Source: Ascochyta rabiei | Taxonomy: Eukaryota; Ascomycota; Dothideomycetes; Pleosporales; Didymellaceae | Length of the DNA: 64,000 bases | Direction: 5' to 3' | NCBI RefSeq assembly: GCF_004011695.2 | Contig: NC_082422.1 | Span: 1,116,001 to 1,180,000 of the forward strand | In this document: positions 34,301-44,762 of the stretch, piece after piece | Numbering within the stretch: the first letter of the stretch is position 1 | Layout of the letters: the number at the start of each line of letters is the position of its first letter | Notes under the pieces: generated by a model | Database searches by the model: none | Told to the model about the DNA's origin: nothing | What the model saw: only the letters and a program-made list of their open reading frames with translations | Position numbers and translations under genes: made by a program

Positions 34301-35742
34301 ACTTCCGGTCTCGACGGACAAGCCGCTTTCAACACCGTTCGCTTCCTCCGGAAGCTTGCCGATGTCGGACAAGCAGTGCTGGTGACTATTCACCAACCTT
34401 CTGCTCAGCTCTTTGCCCAATTCGATACACTGCTGTTGCTTGCCAAGGGTGGTAAAACGGTCTACTTTGGTGATATTGGCGACAACGGAAATACTGTCAA
34501 GCAATACTTTGGCCGCAATGGCGTAACCTGCCCTCAGGACGCCAATCCTGCCGAGTTCATGATCGATGTAGTGACTGGCGCTCACGCGAATGATAAGGAT
34601 TGGCATCAGGTTTGGCTTGACTCACCAGAACAAGCTCAGATGCAACAAGACCTTGAGCACATCATCACAGACGCCGCTGGTAAGGAGCCCGGCACGAGTG
34701 ACGATGGATACGAGTTTGCAACCAGCATGTGGACGCAGATCAGATTGGTTACCCATCGCACGAATGTCAGCTTATACCGCAACATCGACTATCTCAACAA
34801 CAAGTTTGCCCTTCACATCGGTGTTGCCCTCTTCATCGGCTTCTCATTCTGGCAGATCGGCGACTCAGTCGCAGACCAGCAGCTCGTCCTATTCTCGCTG
34901 TTCAACTACATCTTCGTTGCCCCTGGTGTCATCGCTCAGCTCCAGCCCCTCTTCATCGATCGTCGTGACATCTACGAGACACGCGAGAAGAAGTCGAAGA
35001 TGTATCACTGGATCCCCTTTGTCACTGGCCTGATCGTGTCCGAGATGCCTTATCTCGTCCTTTGTAGTGTTTCTTACTTCCTCTGCTTCTACTACACTGC
35101 CGGTCTTCCAGGGGCATCCGACAAAGCAGGAGCGGTCTTCTTTGTCATGCTTGTGTACCAGTAAGTTATCGCTCTTCCATAATCAGCTTCCTTTGATATT
35201 GACCCCACGCCAGATTCTTTTACACGGGCCTCGGTCAGTTCGTTGCTGCTTACGCACCCAACGCCGTCTTCGCCTCTCTGGTCAACCCCTTGCTCCTCGG
35301 TGTTCTCGTATCATTCTGCGGTGTCCTCGTCCCCTACTCCCAAATCCAACCTTTCTGGCGCTACTGGATGTACTATCTCAACCCTTTCAACTACCTTATG
35401 GGAGCGCTTCTTGTGTTCGTCGATTTCGACTGGGACGTCAAATGCAAGGAGTCTGAATTCGCCATCTTCGATCCTCCTCCCGGTGAGACCTGCGCTCAAT
35501 ACCTTGAGGGATGGCTTGCTGGCCCCGGGTCCCGCAACAACCTTGTCAACGGCGATGCGACAGCTGGCTGCAAAGTCTGCCAGTACCGCATTGGTAGCGA
35601 CTACCTTTACACTGTCAACCTAAACGACTACTACTACGGCTGGAGGGATGCAGCGATTTGTGTTTTGTTTACAATCTCAAGTTACGCACTGGTTTATCTG
35701 CTCATGAAGCTCAGGACAAAGGCTAGCAAGAAGGCCGAGTAG
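31306..35742 (+). CDS. PDR-type full-size ABC-G multidrug transporter
   Basis: Three exons, join(31306-31817, 31873-35160, 35214-35742), introns of 55 and 53 bp, 1442 residues, the usual PDR length. Reverse (NBD-TMD)2 order: NBD1 has the degenerate Walker [10 protein letters not shown] (Cys in place of the catalytic Lys, normal for PDR), signature [10 protein letters not shown] and Walker B-like [13 protein letters not shown]. Six membrane segments follow from about residue 490. NBD2 has canonical Walker [10 protein letters not shown], a degenerate signature LSVEQRKRV and [12 protein letters not shown]. Six more membrane segments and an extracellular loop with paired Cys follow. The [19 protein letters not shown] block suggests the Snq2/ABCG clade. 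Such pumps export azoles, phytoalexins and metabolites at the plasma membrane; the substrate cannot be told. The first intron interrupts just after Walker A. All essential motifs are intact. Confidence 0.95.
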
Positions 35743-37646
35743 ACACAGTTCTTACATAATCTTCCCTGCATGCATCGCGCTGGCGTCAGGTCTAATGGAG
35801 GACTTTCTCCTCGCACGTAATTATCGTAGCTATATTTTGTGGTTCTGTTCCCATGGATGTACCGCCAAAAGCAAACTGGCACATCTTAGACTTTTTTCTT
35901 AATCTTCATCCAGTAGATTGATAGAATTTACAATTTTTGTTTTTGTTTGCAAACTTGTCCCCAAATGGGTAATGAATGGCCACTTTTCCACCGTGACCGT
36001 TTGCTGACTACCCACGTCGAATTGGAGTAGTTGGCTATCTTTGTCCGGCCAAACAGCGGGACTAGAGCAAGTTCAAGTCCGCTGTTTACCACCGAGCTTG
36101 GACGTTGGATTGAGGTGGGTCGAAGAATGCTTCATGTGTATCGAGGTTGGCCATGGTTGCAACACGAAAGTCGTGACAGTGCCACTCGTAGTACATGTAA
36201 TTTAGGTAAGGTACACAAACACTCCTAGCTCGCATGAAAAATCAAACCCTTTCATTGTAGCACCAAGACAGCCTGTGTGAGCCAACAATGCTATCCTGTC
36301 TTCCCTTCTTGCTTCTCTAATAGTTGCACTTACCTACCTTTGGTGTAGCCGAGCCAGCTCAGTGGCACAGGAACATTGATGGAATACAGAAATTCGTCGC
36401 TAGTGCACCGTGTCTGCCATCCATAAAGAGACGCCTGAGTCGTTCGCTCCCGCGTGGAAGGCGCTTTGCGTACCGACTGGGCTAAGTATTCAAGCTTGGA
36501 CTCGGTAGGCAGCTTTAATGCAGCCAGCGACCATGCTGCCCGATGCTCATCTCTTGTGAATCTGACAAGATTGACTTGAGCTCATCGAGCTCCGGTTTCC
36601 CCATTGGATTACGAAAATTCTTGTTGCAGAGCACACCAATCTTGATATCCAGCGTGTGCAATTGCGACGATGAGATTAGGGGGTTGTCCAAGGGGAGGAG
36701 ACTGTTGCGCTGATGAGCCACAACCCTCAAACATGCGGACGAATGTGCTTCATGCAGACATTTGAAAATTGTGATCGGGGTCGGTACCCAGTGCACCACG
36801 TGAAGGACTCCGAAGCACTGACGTTACGAAGCGCCGGCAAGAGAGCTTTCTCTGGCAAGATTTCGCGGTGTAACCTACAGAAATCAGCCGCACGCTGTAC
36901 ACCATGCTGTCACTGGGGTTTTTGAGTCTACCCAACGCACGGTGCGATAAACGTAGGGAGCGTTTCTTCCGACCTGACAGGGTGACACTGCGGAAAACGA
37001 AGGGCTCGCATTTGGTGCGATGTGCATGCGAGACTGGGCTCAGACTGCCTACGTCGTCCTTTGTCAGCTGCAGTGACCGTGAGCCAAGACATATCTACAG
37101 GCATTGGGATGTATCACCTTTTCGGCTATGGCATGGAACAGTTCAGTAGTCAACTCGGATATATCCATCTCGAGTTATTTCAATGTCAGCAAGGAGGCCA
37201 ACAAAGCAATGGAAAGCAAATAGAGCCTGCGATGTGGTCATGAATTCGACACTCAATTGTATGATGTCCTTCCACCTAAGCGACTCATTACTAGAGTCAT
37301 CACCAGCAATTGCGTGAGTCACTAGTGTTGGGAGCACGAGATTGGCGTTGTGGCTGACACTGTGCAGGCAGATGCGCTTGACCCCCGTAGGAACTAGGGC
37401 TGACTTATTTTATTAGCCGGGATGGAAGAATGAATAGCTACGAACGTTTTCAGAAGCTCACTATATATCTGCGCTTGGTCGTTGCAGCTTCTACTCGACC
37501 GTCTCCCACGCCACACCGCCCCAAGTGGCTCTAGCTTCTTGCAATGTAAAGTGAGTCCGAACAAAGCTGTTGGAGGACTAAAACATTGTCTCATTGGATA
37601 CTGTTCATGATCGGCACCACAGCACTACCGGTACCGGGAAAGATCA
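35743..37646. other. 1.9-kb intergenic region, no supported gene
   Basis: Only short overlapping frames without domain character. The minus strand near 36440-36500 has a D-arm-like string but no matching T-arm, so no tRNA is called. This holds the ABC gene 3' flank and probably spacer or decayed sequence. Confidence 0.45.
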
Positions 37647-38660
37647 TCACCGCTTCTGCTCACCCAGCCACCTGACCAAAATCTTGGAGAACACACGATG
37701 CACCCTCGTCGTTAGATGCCCTGAGTTGTACCACAAATACGTATCAATACCCTTCCCGCACCCGTATTTCTCCGGGTTGGTTTTGATGTCCGGTTGGTTG
37801 TAGTCTGGGCAAAAGTTGGTCGTATTGGTGAATCCGTATGCCGCTGCATCGTTGAAAACTTGATTGAGCACTGTGTTAACATCGAACTGCAAGATCGTCG
37901 CGTCCTTGTGAGCGTCTTGGAATTCAATTGCGTGCGAGGCGAGGATGGTGTTGTAAGTATTGACGAGAGATGCATTGACAGAGGGCGAAGGGCCACGGTC
38001 AAGAGGCGGTAGGTTCATCAAGAGCAGGTTCTTGTACCCCAGATTGTACACACGCTCCCACAATTCGGCCTGTGCGGAGATGACCTGTTCGTACAGCGGC
38101 GCAAAAGTAGCGTTCTTTCCCCTCAGTTTCGCGAGGTCGGTGATATCGTTGATGCCGATCCAGAACGCGACCAGCGCCTCTTTCCTCTTGAGCACTTTTT
38201 GCAACGCCGGATCGCCGTATCTCTCAAATTGCAGGATCTGGTTCTCGAGAGACACGGTGTGGTTCCAGTGCAGAGGCGTGAGCACAGTGTTTGTATTCGA
38301 GCCTGCATATGCAAAGTCCCAGAGCTGTCTGTCGCATTTCCTCGGGTCTGCCAGGCCCTCTTTCACGCCACAGTTTGTAATGAACTCAGTCCACACTGGC
38401 CCACCGGAGGCCGTCGAGGTCTGGTTTTGCACGATCCTGTTGGAGAACAACTCGGATGGGGTGAAGGAAATGTCCAAGTTGTCACCAATGTAGGTGTAGT
38501 TTGGGTGACCCTGGAGGCCTTGGACATAGGTGTACGAGTCACCAAAGGCGATGAGGGATTTGGTCTTCTTCCAGCTGAACGACGGCTTCTTCTTCTCGAA
38601 CGTCGGAGCTGCAGCGGCTGTTACGGCCAGGCTGGCACAAATGAGCTGTTCACACTTCAT
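37647..38660 (-). CDS. Secreted GDSL/SGNH esterase (CE16-like)
   Basis: Single exon, 337 residues, start ATG 38660. A signal peptide covers about residues 1-19. The catalytic Ser is in block I, IAFGDSYTY (Ser42), the oxyanion Asn of the SGNH fold is in WIGINDI, and the C-terminal block reads LWYNSGHLTTRVH. SGNH enzymes usually have Asp-x-x-His in that last block; here the Asp position looks like Asn (N-S-G-H), so the dyad may be altered or the Asp may lie elsewhere. Multiple N-x-S/T sequons fit a glycosylated extracellular enzyme. CE16 members remove acetyl groups from hemicellulose-derived sugars; related fungal GDSL proteins act on lipids. A role in plant cell-wall breakdown is inference from the signal peptide and family. 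Confidence 0.82.
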   Translation of the reverse strand: MKCEQLICASLAVTAAAAPTFEKKKPSFSWKKTKSLIAFGDSYTYVQGLQGHPNYTYIGDNLDISFTPSELFSNRIVQNQTSTASGGPVWTEFITNCGVKEGLADPRKCDRQLWDFAYAGSNTNTVLTPLHWNHTVSLENQILQFERYGDPALQKVLKRKEALVAFWIGINDITDLAKLRGKNATFAPLYEQVISAQAELWERVYNLGYKNLLLMNLPPLDRGPSPSVNASLVNTYNTILASHAIEFQDAHKDATILQFDVNTVLNQVFNDAAAYGFTNTTNFCPDYNQPDIKTNPEKYGCGKGIDTYLWYNSGHLTTRVHRVFSKILVRWLGEQKR

Positions 38661-39014
38661 GCTGGAATGATGGACACACTGGAAACTGCTCAGAAACCAT
38701 GTTGACGGTGAGCTGGGATGATTATATGGTCACTGATGATCGCATCCGCAGATGAAGTAAGCGAATGCTTCATAACGGAAGAATTGCGGCCGAGGACTTG
38801 GCATCGGAACATCTGATGAGTTCTAATTTGGTCGTTGCATGCGGGCTACCCCGGAGATTTGATCAGGTCATGTCTAAGCACAATGCGGGGAGTTCCCCTC
38901 GTCCGGCTTCGCTAGAAAAAGGTAGGTCGAATACAGCGGCACGATGCTGCGTAGAGAAATCTACAGTATGCTAAACAACGATAGGTTACAAGTATTCTGT
39001 ACAGGCTAGGGCCT
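38661..39014. other. Short intergenic spacer
   Basis: Promoter of the GDSL esterase and 3' flank of the scramblase-family gene. No additional feature is seen. Confidence 0.5.
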
Positions 39015-40718
39015 CTAAAACCAGTCGCCCCAGTCCGAATCATCTCCGCCTCCTTCACCGCCCTGGTTTTCACCGCCCCAGAAGTCCTGCTCCTGGTTTT
39101 GGCCGCGTTGGTCCGCCCAAGGATCGCCACTCTGCCCCCAGATGTCTCCTTCGCCCTGTCCAGCATCCTGTGGCTGATCTGTGGGCGCCTGGTAGGGATC
39201 GTTCGCCTGCGGCGACATGTCGTCGGCTGACTGCGACCCTCGACCTCTCTGCATAGCCTCGTAACCAGCCATGGTCGCGGCGCCAGTCGCGGCGCCCTCG
39301 GCAGCCCCGAGGCCTCGAGCACCGGCAGCAGCTTCGCCCAGTACACCAGATTCACCGGCTGCTCCCACAGCGGTGCCGGCGCCCGCAGCTCCTACCTCAC
39401 CTGCTGCGGCACCGCCCGCTGCAGCACCGCCAGCGGCTTCTCCACCGCCGCCGACCCACGGCATCCACATGGGCCACATGATGCCTCCGGACCCACTGTG
39501 CCGGCTGAAGTAGTCAAAATCGATGCTCACTGCAGTTGCGAGCATTACGGCGCGCTGATCGAGCGTCATGCCTGGTCCCTGGTCTGCGTGCCCAGTCTGC
39601 GAAGCAACGTGTGAAGGATGCTGAGCAAGACCAGCAGCGTCCATTCTCAGCGCATACACGCCTGTGTCTGTGAAGATTTCTCTTGCAAAGCCGCCGAAGT
39701 TGCGGTTTACGGATCCCAGCAGACGGCCGTCTTCGGACATCAAGCTGAAGTCCCAGGACAAGAAACGCTCGTCTACACGGGCGAACTGAAGCATACCAAC
39801 TTGCCTGTTGTCGCCTTCTGCGACAGCCATGGCTTTTGAGTCGGAAAAAGGGAGGTTGCCGGGGGCGATCTGGGGCGTACCGGGCCCGGCGTCTTGGAGG
39901 TTGCGTGCAAGGAACAAGTTGTACTTGCGTCTCAGCGGTGCCCATTCCTGCTCTGTGGCGCCGATGATGCGCATGTCAGCCAGATGCAAGCTCGAGACAT
40001 TTGCGCTCGTCTGGTTCACGATGCTGGCTGCGCTCGTGCCCTGCAGCTGTGTGGAGCTCGCATATGCGCCACCATGCTGGCCCACGGCGTCGTATACCCG
40101 TATGCGCGAGTTGATCCAGCTGAAGGGCCTGTGGAACCTCAGGACTTCCTTCTCGTGCCTGTCGAAGACGTGCGTTGTGAAGCTCCGATGCGTCTTGAAC
40201 ATCTGCCGGGCCATTGCACTGCCAAAGCCATGATCCCGCTCGGCTAGGTAGCCTATGTGGCTGCCGTGCGGGTCCATGATGACGTAGCGGTTGGCTTGCT
40301 CGAAGCCCATGAGCACGTTCATCATCTCGAGCTGGCGCTGGATGACAATGGCCGAGTTGTCGAGGAGGCGCATGGCGGGGTGTGTCTGCTTGAGGACTGC
40401 GCGGGGGTCCTCGGGCATGTAGACGGGCGTGACGAGTGGATTCTCCGAGTCGGGCGTGGTTGCGAGGGCGTTGGACACTGCTTCGACTCTTGAGGGCTCG
40501 TTTGCGCCCGTGTTTGCTGCATCTTGCGGTGGGCCGGCATTCGATGCTGGCTGTTCACTGCCGCGCTGTGCTGAGGGTTGCGCAGGCGCCCTCCTCTGAG
40601 GCGGGCGTTGTCTAGCTATGCGGCCACGGGGCCCAGGTGGTGGAGGTGTGCCGCGCGTTGCAAGCGCGCGCAAGTGCTGGCGCGGGAGCCGCAGCGACCC
40701 TCGTGCTGCCGGGAGCAT
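39015..40718 (-). CDS. AIM25: Mitochondrial phospholipid scramblase-family protein (Aim25-like)
   Basis: Single exon, 567 residues from ATG 40718. An upstream in-frame ATG at 40874 would add 52 Arg-rich residues; 40718 is preferred because it begins a classic mitochondrial presequence (basic, Leu/Ala-rich, few acids). The scramblase fold runs from about residue 100 to 430: LDNSAIVIQRQLEMMNVLMGFEQANRY, IGYLAERD, TTHVFDRHEKEVLRFHRPFSWINSRI, WDFSLMSEDGRLLGSVNRNFGGFAREIFTDTG-type blocks and a hydrophobic MWPMWMPW segment. The C-terminus is Gly/Ala-rich then Gln/Asp/Gly/Trp-rich. Yeast Aim25 and Metazoan PLSCR3 are mitochondrial members linked to membrane maintenance; scramblase activity is not proven for the fungal protein. 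It shares a roughly 650-bp divergent promoter region with SEN2. Confidence 0.85.
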   Translation of the reverse strand: MLPAARGSLRLPRQHLRALATRGTPPPPGPRGRIARQRPPQRRAPAQPSAQRGSEQPASNAGPPQDAANTGANEPSRVEAVSNALATTPDSENPLVTPVYMPEDPRAVLKQTHPAMRLLDNSAIVIQRQLEMMNVLMGFEQANRYVIMDPHGSHIGYLAERDHGFGSAMARQMFKTHRSFTTHVFDRHEKEVLRFHRPFSWINSRIRVYDAVGQHGGAYASSTQLQGTSAASIVNQTSANVSSLHLADMRIIGATEQEWAPLRRKYNLFLARNLQDAGPGTPQIAPGNLPFSDSKAMAVAEGDNRQVGMLQFARVDERFLSWDFSLMSEDGRLLGSVNRNFGGFAREIFTDTGVYALRMDAAGLAQHPSHVASQTGHADQGPGMTLDQRAVMLATAVSIDFDYFSRHSGSGGIMWPMWMPWVGGGGEAAGGAAAGGAAAGEVGAAGAGTAVGAAGESGVLGEAAAGARGLGAAEGAATGAATMAGYEAMQRGRGSQSADDMSPQANDPYQAPTDQPQDAGQGEGDIWGQSGDPWADQRGQNQEQDFWGGENQGGEGGGDDSDWGDWF

Positions 40719-41369
40719 TGTCCGGAGAGATGGGGCCTGCTTCAAGTCCTTGTGGTTTGTGGGTCGCAGAGGAGAGCGAGGCACAGCTCGGTCTCGACGC
40801 CATGGCTGCCTGTTGCGGCGTTGATTACGCGACCACGTGTCTACGCCCACCCCGCTGCCAGTTTTCCCCAGCATTCACATCGCTGTCCAAAAGCAGTGCA
40901 AGTCGTCTTACCGGCCTGTTCTTGGTGTGGCATCTAGTCACCACGACGGTTGTGAGGGTAGGACGCGCGGCGGCGGTGGTCTCCTCTGGCCAATCAGCGC
41001 CTAGCAACGCCGCGGGCCGACCACCTCCGCGCTTAAAACCTCGTTGGCTCGCGAAAACTTCACGTCTTCCAACCGCCTCGAACACCGGCCAGCACATCGC
41101 CGGCTCGAGGCTTCATTGAACGGTAAGTCAGCTCTCTTGCGCACCTTCGCACCCTCCTTCCCCTCCCTTTTCATGATGACAAATTCAAATCATATCAGCG
41201 GCACAGCGTGAACATTCACTTGCTAGCGCACGTGCTCTATGCTGTCTTCCGTTACAAAATAGACTACAACGGTATCTGATCGATCACCAACTCGCCCACA
41301 CTTTGTACCAATACTCATGTACCTGTGTCTGACTCCAAACAGATAGTCCCAACTACGCGCTCAAGCACT
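40719..41369. promoter_or_regulatory. Bidirectional promoter region AIM25-like / SEN2
   Basis: The two genes are head to head with about 650 bp between start codons. A CCAAT-type element (gccaatcag) lies near 40989-40997. The SEN2 side has pyrimidine-rich tracts and a possible 5' UTR intron ending at the acceptor ccaaacag (near 41341). The arrangement suggests shared regulation; no transcription data are available. Confidence 0.45.
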
Positions 41370-42797
41370 ATGACGACTGAGGACAAGGCGTCGGAGCCGC
41401 CTGTGACGCAGGTCGATGCTGCTGCGCCTCATGGCCACAAGTCCACAAGTAGCGGTCCTAGGAAACCTCGCCCAAAGCGACCAAATTACAATGAAATTCA
41501 CGCCAAGCCACTCCCGCTTGACATTCACCCATTGCCAGCCTTCATCCCACATAACCCCTTATCCATCGTGAGGATTGCTATCACTCTTCTTTCACACTCG
41601 TTGCGAAAACCAAACTCGCACAAGGTTTCTCACAACGCCTACTACTCTGAAGACACCCAGTCGATCCATGTCACGGACCCTGCATCGATCCGCGCGCTCT
41701 GGGAGCAAGGCTTCTGGGGCAAAGGGTCGCTCAGTCGCAGTGAACCCCAGTGGCTACTCGCCGAAAGGCGCAGGCGGGGTATTGAAGCATCCACAGCAAG
41801 CACACAGATCACCCAAGCCCGAAGAGAAGAGCGCAGGCAATTCAAGCTTGAGCGTGCCAAGGCGCAACGAGAAGCCATTGAGCAGCAACTGCGCCAGGAA
41901 GGCAAGCTAGACGCAGACGGTACCATCAACGACTTGGTGGATGATGGTGTCGTCTCCGAGTCACCAAGAGGGACCGTATACACGCCCGAAGCTGGTCATG
42001 TTGTGGGTCCAACTGGCGACTCCATCGTCGCAGAGGTCGACAAGAGCTTTGCAGACAAGGCTCCCGCCTGGGGTGAGGATGCGTCTGCTACCAAGGACGA
42101 CGAAGAAATCAAGGACATTGAGCATCTGCAACTCACGCCAGAAGAGGCGTTTTTCCTTACCTACGTCCTAGGTGCCCTCAACGTCGTCGAAGGCAACATT
42201 GTCGACGGCAACGCAGCGCTTCCTACGTGGTATCTTTTCCGCCTCTACAGCGCCTATGCTTCATTGCCCGTCGACGATACCGCAGTCATCGGCCTAAAGA
42301 AAGCCTACCAATACCGTGAGCGCTTGTCACAGAAGACCGCAGCTCTACCTAGCACACAGCAGATCGCTCCCGACAACTCGTTCGTCCTCAAATACGTCGT
42401 TTACCACCACTTCCGCTCCTTGGGCTGGGTTGTCCGCCCCGGCATCAAGTTCGCCGTCGACTACCTGCTCTACCTCCGCGGTCCTGCCTTTCATCATGCC
42501 GAGTTTGGTGTTCAGATCATCCCTTCGTACTCGCATCCTTACTGGTCTGAGACGCCGGAGCGTGTTGCCCATCGCAGACAGAAGGAGAGCAGGGATTGGT
42601 GGTGGTTCCACCGAGTGCATCGTGTGCAGACAGCAGTTATGAAAACACTAGTGCTGGTGTATGTTGAGGTGCCGCCGCCATGGGACGGAGAAACTAAGCA
42701 GGATGCATTTGGTGTTGATATCGGCAAGGCTCTCACGATGTACAAGGTTAGAGAGGTTGTATTTAAAAGATGGAGCCCTAGCAGGAACCGCGATTAG
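41370..42797 (+). CDS. SEN2: tRNA-splicing endonuclease subunit Sen2
   Basis: Single exon, 475 residues from ATG 41370. The N-terminal part contains the conserved WEQGFWGKGSLSRSEPQW block typical of Sen2, followed by a long charged helix (ERRRRGIEAS to EQQLRQEGKL) and LTPEEAFFLTYVLGAL. The C-terminal nuclease domain has the Tyr/His/Lys arrangement: FRSLGWVVRPGIKFAVDYL, LLYLRGPAFHHAEFGV with the catalytic His, and a Lys in the VMKTLVLVYVEV strand. Sen2 cleaves the 5' splice site of pre-tRNA introns as part of the four-subunit SEN complex. The intron-containing tRNA-Gly in this window is the kind of substrate it serves. All key residues appear intact. Confidence 0.92.
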   Translation: MTTEDKASEPPVTQVDAAAPHGHKSTSSGPRKPRPKRPNYNEIHAKPLPLDIHPLPAFIPHNPLSIVRIAITLLSHSLRKPNSHKVSHNAYYSEDTQSIHVTDPASIRALWEQGFWGKGSLSRSEPQWLLAERRRRGIEASTASTQITQARREERRQFKLERAKAQREAIEQQLRQEGKLDADGTINDLVDDGVVSESPRGTVYTPEAGHVVGPTGDSIVAEVDKSFADKAPAWGEDASATKDDEEIKDIEHLQLTPEEAFFLTYVLGALNVVEGNIVDGNAALPTWYLFRLYSAYASLPVDDTAVIGLKKAYQYRERLSQKTAALPSTQQIAPDNSFVLKYVVYHHFRSLGWVVRPGIKFAVDYLLYLRGPAFHHAEFGVQIIPSYSHPYWSETPERVAHRRQKESRDWWWFHRVHRVQTAVMKTLVLVYVEVPPPWDGETKQDAFGVDIGKALTMYKVREVVFKRWSPSRNRD

Positions 42798-43047
42798 AAT
42801 CGCAGCACGAATTGGCAAATGTGAAACATGCTCTAGGAGCTACCAAAGGTATCATAGCGCGCAGTCGAAAAAGGCTGCTGATTCAGCACTAACGTATTCT
42901 CCACTGCAAACTGCCTTAGTACTGCAGCTATCCCAGCCGCGTTCGTACTGGTTGTCGTCTTAACCGATTACCTCGACAATCTTCATCACATTACACACCT
43001 AAGGGCCTCTGGATGGCGGAAATCTGGCCGGACTAACTGAATGTTGA

Positions 43048-44635
43048 ATGGATCTACTTGGTATCGGTTTAAGCTGTTCAATAAAATACAAGCACTCCGG
43101 ACGTGGGCACACCGTTACCATTTCCTCAGACTTCTTACAATCCATCGATTTAGAGCGTGGCCATGTGTTTGGCGGCAGCAGCACGGTCAACTACATGGCT
43201 TACAATCGCGCCTCGAACGATGTATATGATCGCTTGGCAAACATTACTGGCGACATGGGTTGGCCGTGGTCAGCGCTTGAACCGCATTACTTCAAGAACT
43301 CGCAGCTTGTGGTACCTGCTGATGAGCGGGACTACGGAGACGAAGTTAATGAGTCTGCACACGGGAACGGCCCGGTAGAGGTCAGTGTCCCTGGAAGTCA
43401 ATACCCACTGGACCGGAAAGCCATCGAAGCCAGCAACGTTCAACCAAGATCTCAACGCTGGGGATTTTGTGGGCTTCTCATGGTCACAGGGTTCGGTGGC
43501 CATTAGAAGAGAAGCAGTGCTGCTACAGCATACCTGCATCCGTTGATCGATGACTGCCAGGACAACCGCAGTTCGTGTCGTGACAATTTTTCGGTGCTCC
43601 TCAATACCCAAGTCACAAAGCTATTAGAGAGTGGCGATTAACGCGACTGCCCCAACTTTGTTGCTGCTGAAATCGTACAATTGCGCACATTAGAACACGT
43701 CCGACTGACAGCTCGCAAAGAGATTATCCTGTCCGCCGGCGTAATCGGTACACCTAAGATCCTCATGCAGTCTGGCATCGGTCCTGCCTCGACTCTGTCG
43801 TCTTTCAACATTTCTGATATTGTCGACCTACCATCAGTCGGACAGAATCTGACAGACCACCCTCTCGACGCTCTCTATTCTACTGTCAATGCGAACACCA
43901 CTGTCCATCCAATCCTTCGATCGCCCACTATCATGGAACAGGCTCTTCAGACCTGGAACGACACACATCGTGATCCGCTCACCAACTCAGCAGCCAGCGT
44001 CATTGCGATGCTGCGCTTGCCGCAAAACGCTACTATGTTCGACACTCTCCTGGAACCCCGCAGCCGGCCCTCTACCTGGTTACGAAGACCTCCTGTTCGC
44101 TGAAGGCTTCGTGCCTTTGGCCAATATTCCCATGCCGTCAACAGGGAACTATATCAGCGTGCTCTCGATCGTCACTTACCCTTTTTTACGAGGTGAAGTA
44201 ACAATGAATTCGTCAGACCCCTTCGCGCCCCCGGTCATCAACCCGAACTACCTGACAACCGAATTTGACCAGTACGCTGCTGTGCAAGCCATGAAAGATG
44301 CGTTCACTGTGCTTGGTAGCAAAGCCTTTGAGGGATGTATCGGTGACCCCTATGGCCCTCTCGCAAACCTCACTTCCGACCAAGACTATCTGAAATACGT
44401 CAGGCAGCATGCTGTGACCATCAATCATGGCACGGGAACGGCGAGGATGGCGCCGTATAACGCGGACCGGGGAGTGGTAAATTCTGATTTGAGATTAAAT
44501 GGAGTATCGAGACTGCGAGTCGTCGATGCAAGCGTATTTCCCAAATTTCCGGAGTGTCATACCATGGCGCCTGTGTACATTGTTGCGGAGATTACTGCAG
44601 CGATCATCAAGGAGGCACATACTCTTGGGATTTGA
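43048..44635 (+). pseudogene. Broken GMC (FAD) oxidoreductase
   Basis: The fragments line up with a GMC oxidoreductase but change frame. Segment 1 (to about 43460) has the FAD-binding GHVFGGSSTVNYMAYNR signature and WPWSALEPHYFKNSQ. After a small deletion near 43460 and a shift near 43505 the frame continues with LHPLIDD-type sequence and meets a TAA at 43639. It then continues with the second GMC signature, ILSAGVIGTPKILMQSGIGP. A further shift near 44060 leads to the C-terminal part with HGTGTARM, LRVVDASVFP and the active-site region around CHTMAPVYIVAE. The N-terminal GxGxxG FAD motif is missing. GMC enzymes oxidise alcohols or act in secondary metabolism. This copy is dead, and it neighbours a broken exporter and an intact regulator. 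Confidence 0.88.
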
Positions 44636-44762
44636 TGAGTTTATGATAGGTACGAAACAGATGACTTAGAAAGCTGAGATCCTTGTTGTACACAGCACGG
44701 GTACACTCCACTGTTACCCATGACTTGGCCTAGTGTTGCTGGCGTGAACCCACTGTCTAGAT

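Noticed and set aside
36435..36500. tRNA-like D-arm string on the minus strand (TAGCCCAGTCGGTA)
   Set aside because: No matching acceptor stem or T-arm TTCRA loop follows at the right distance.
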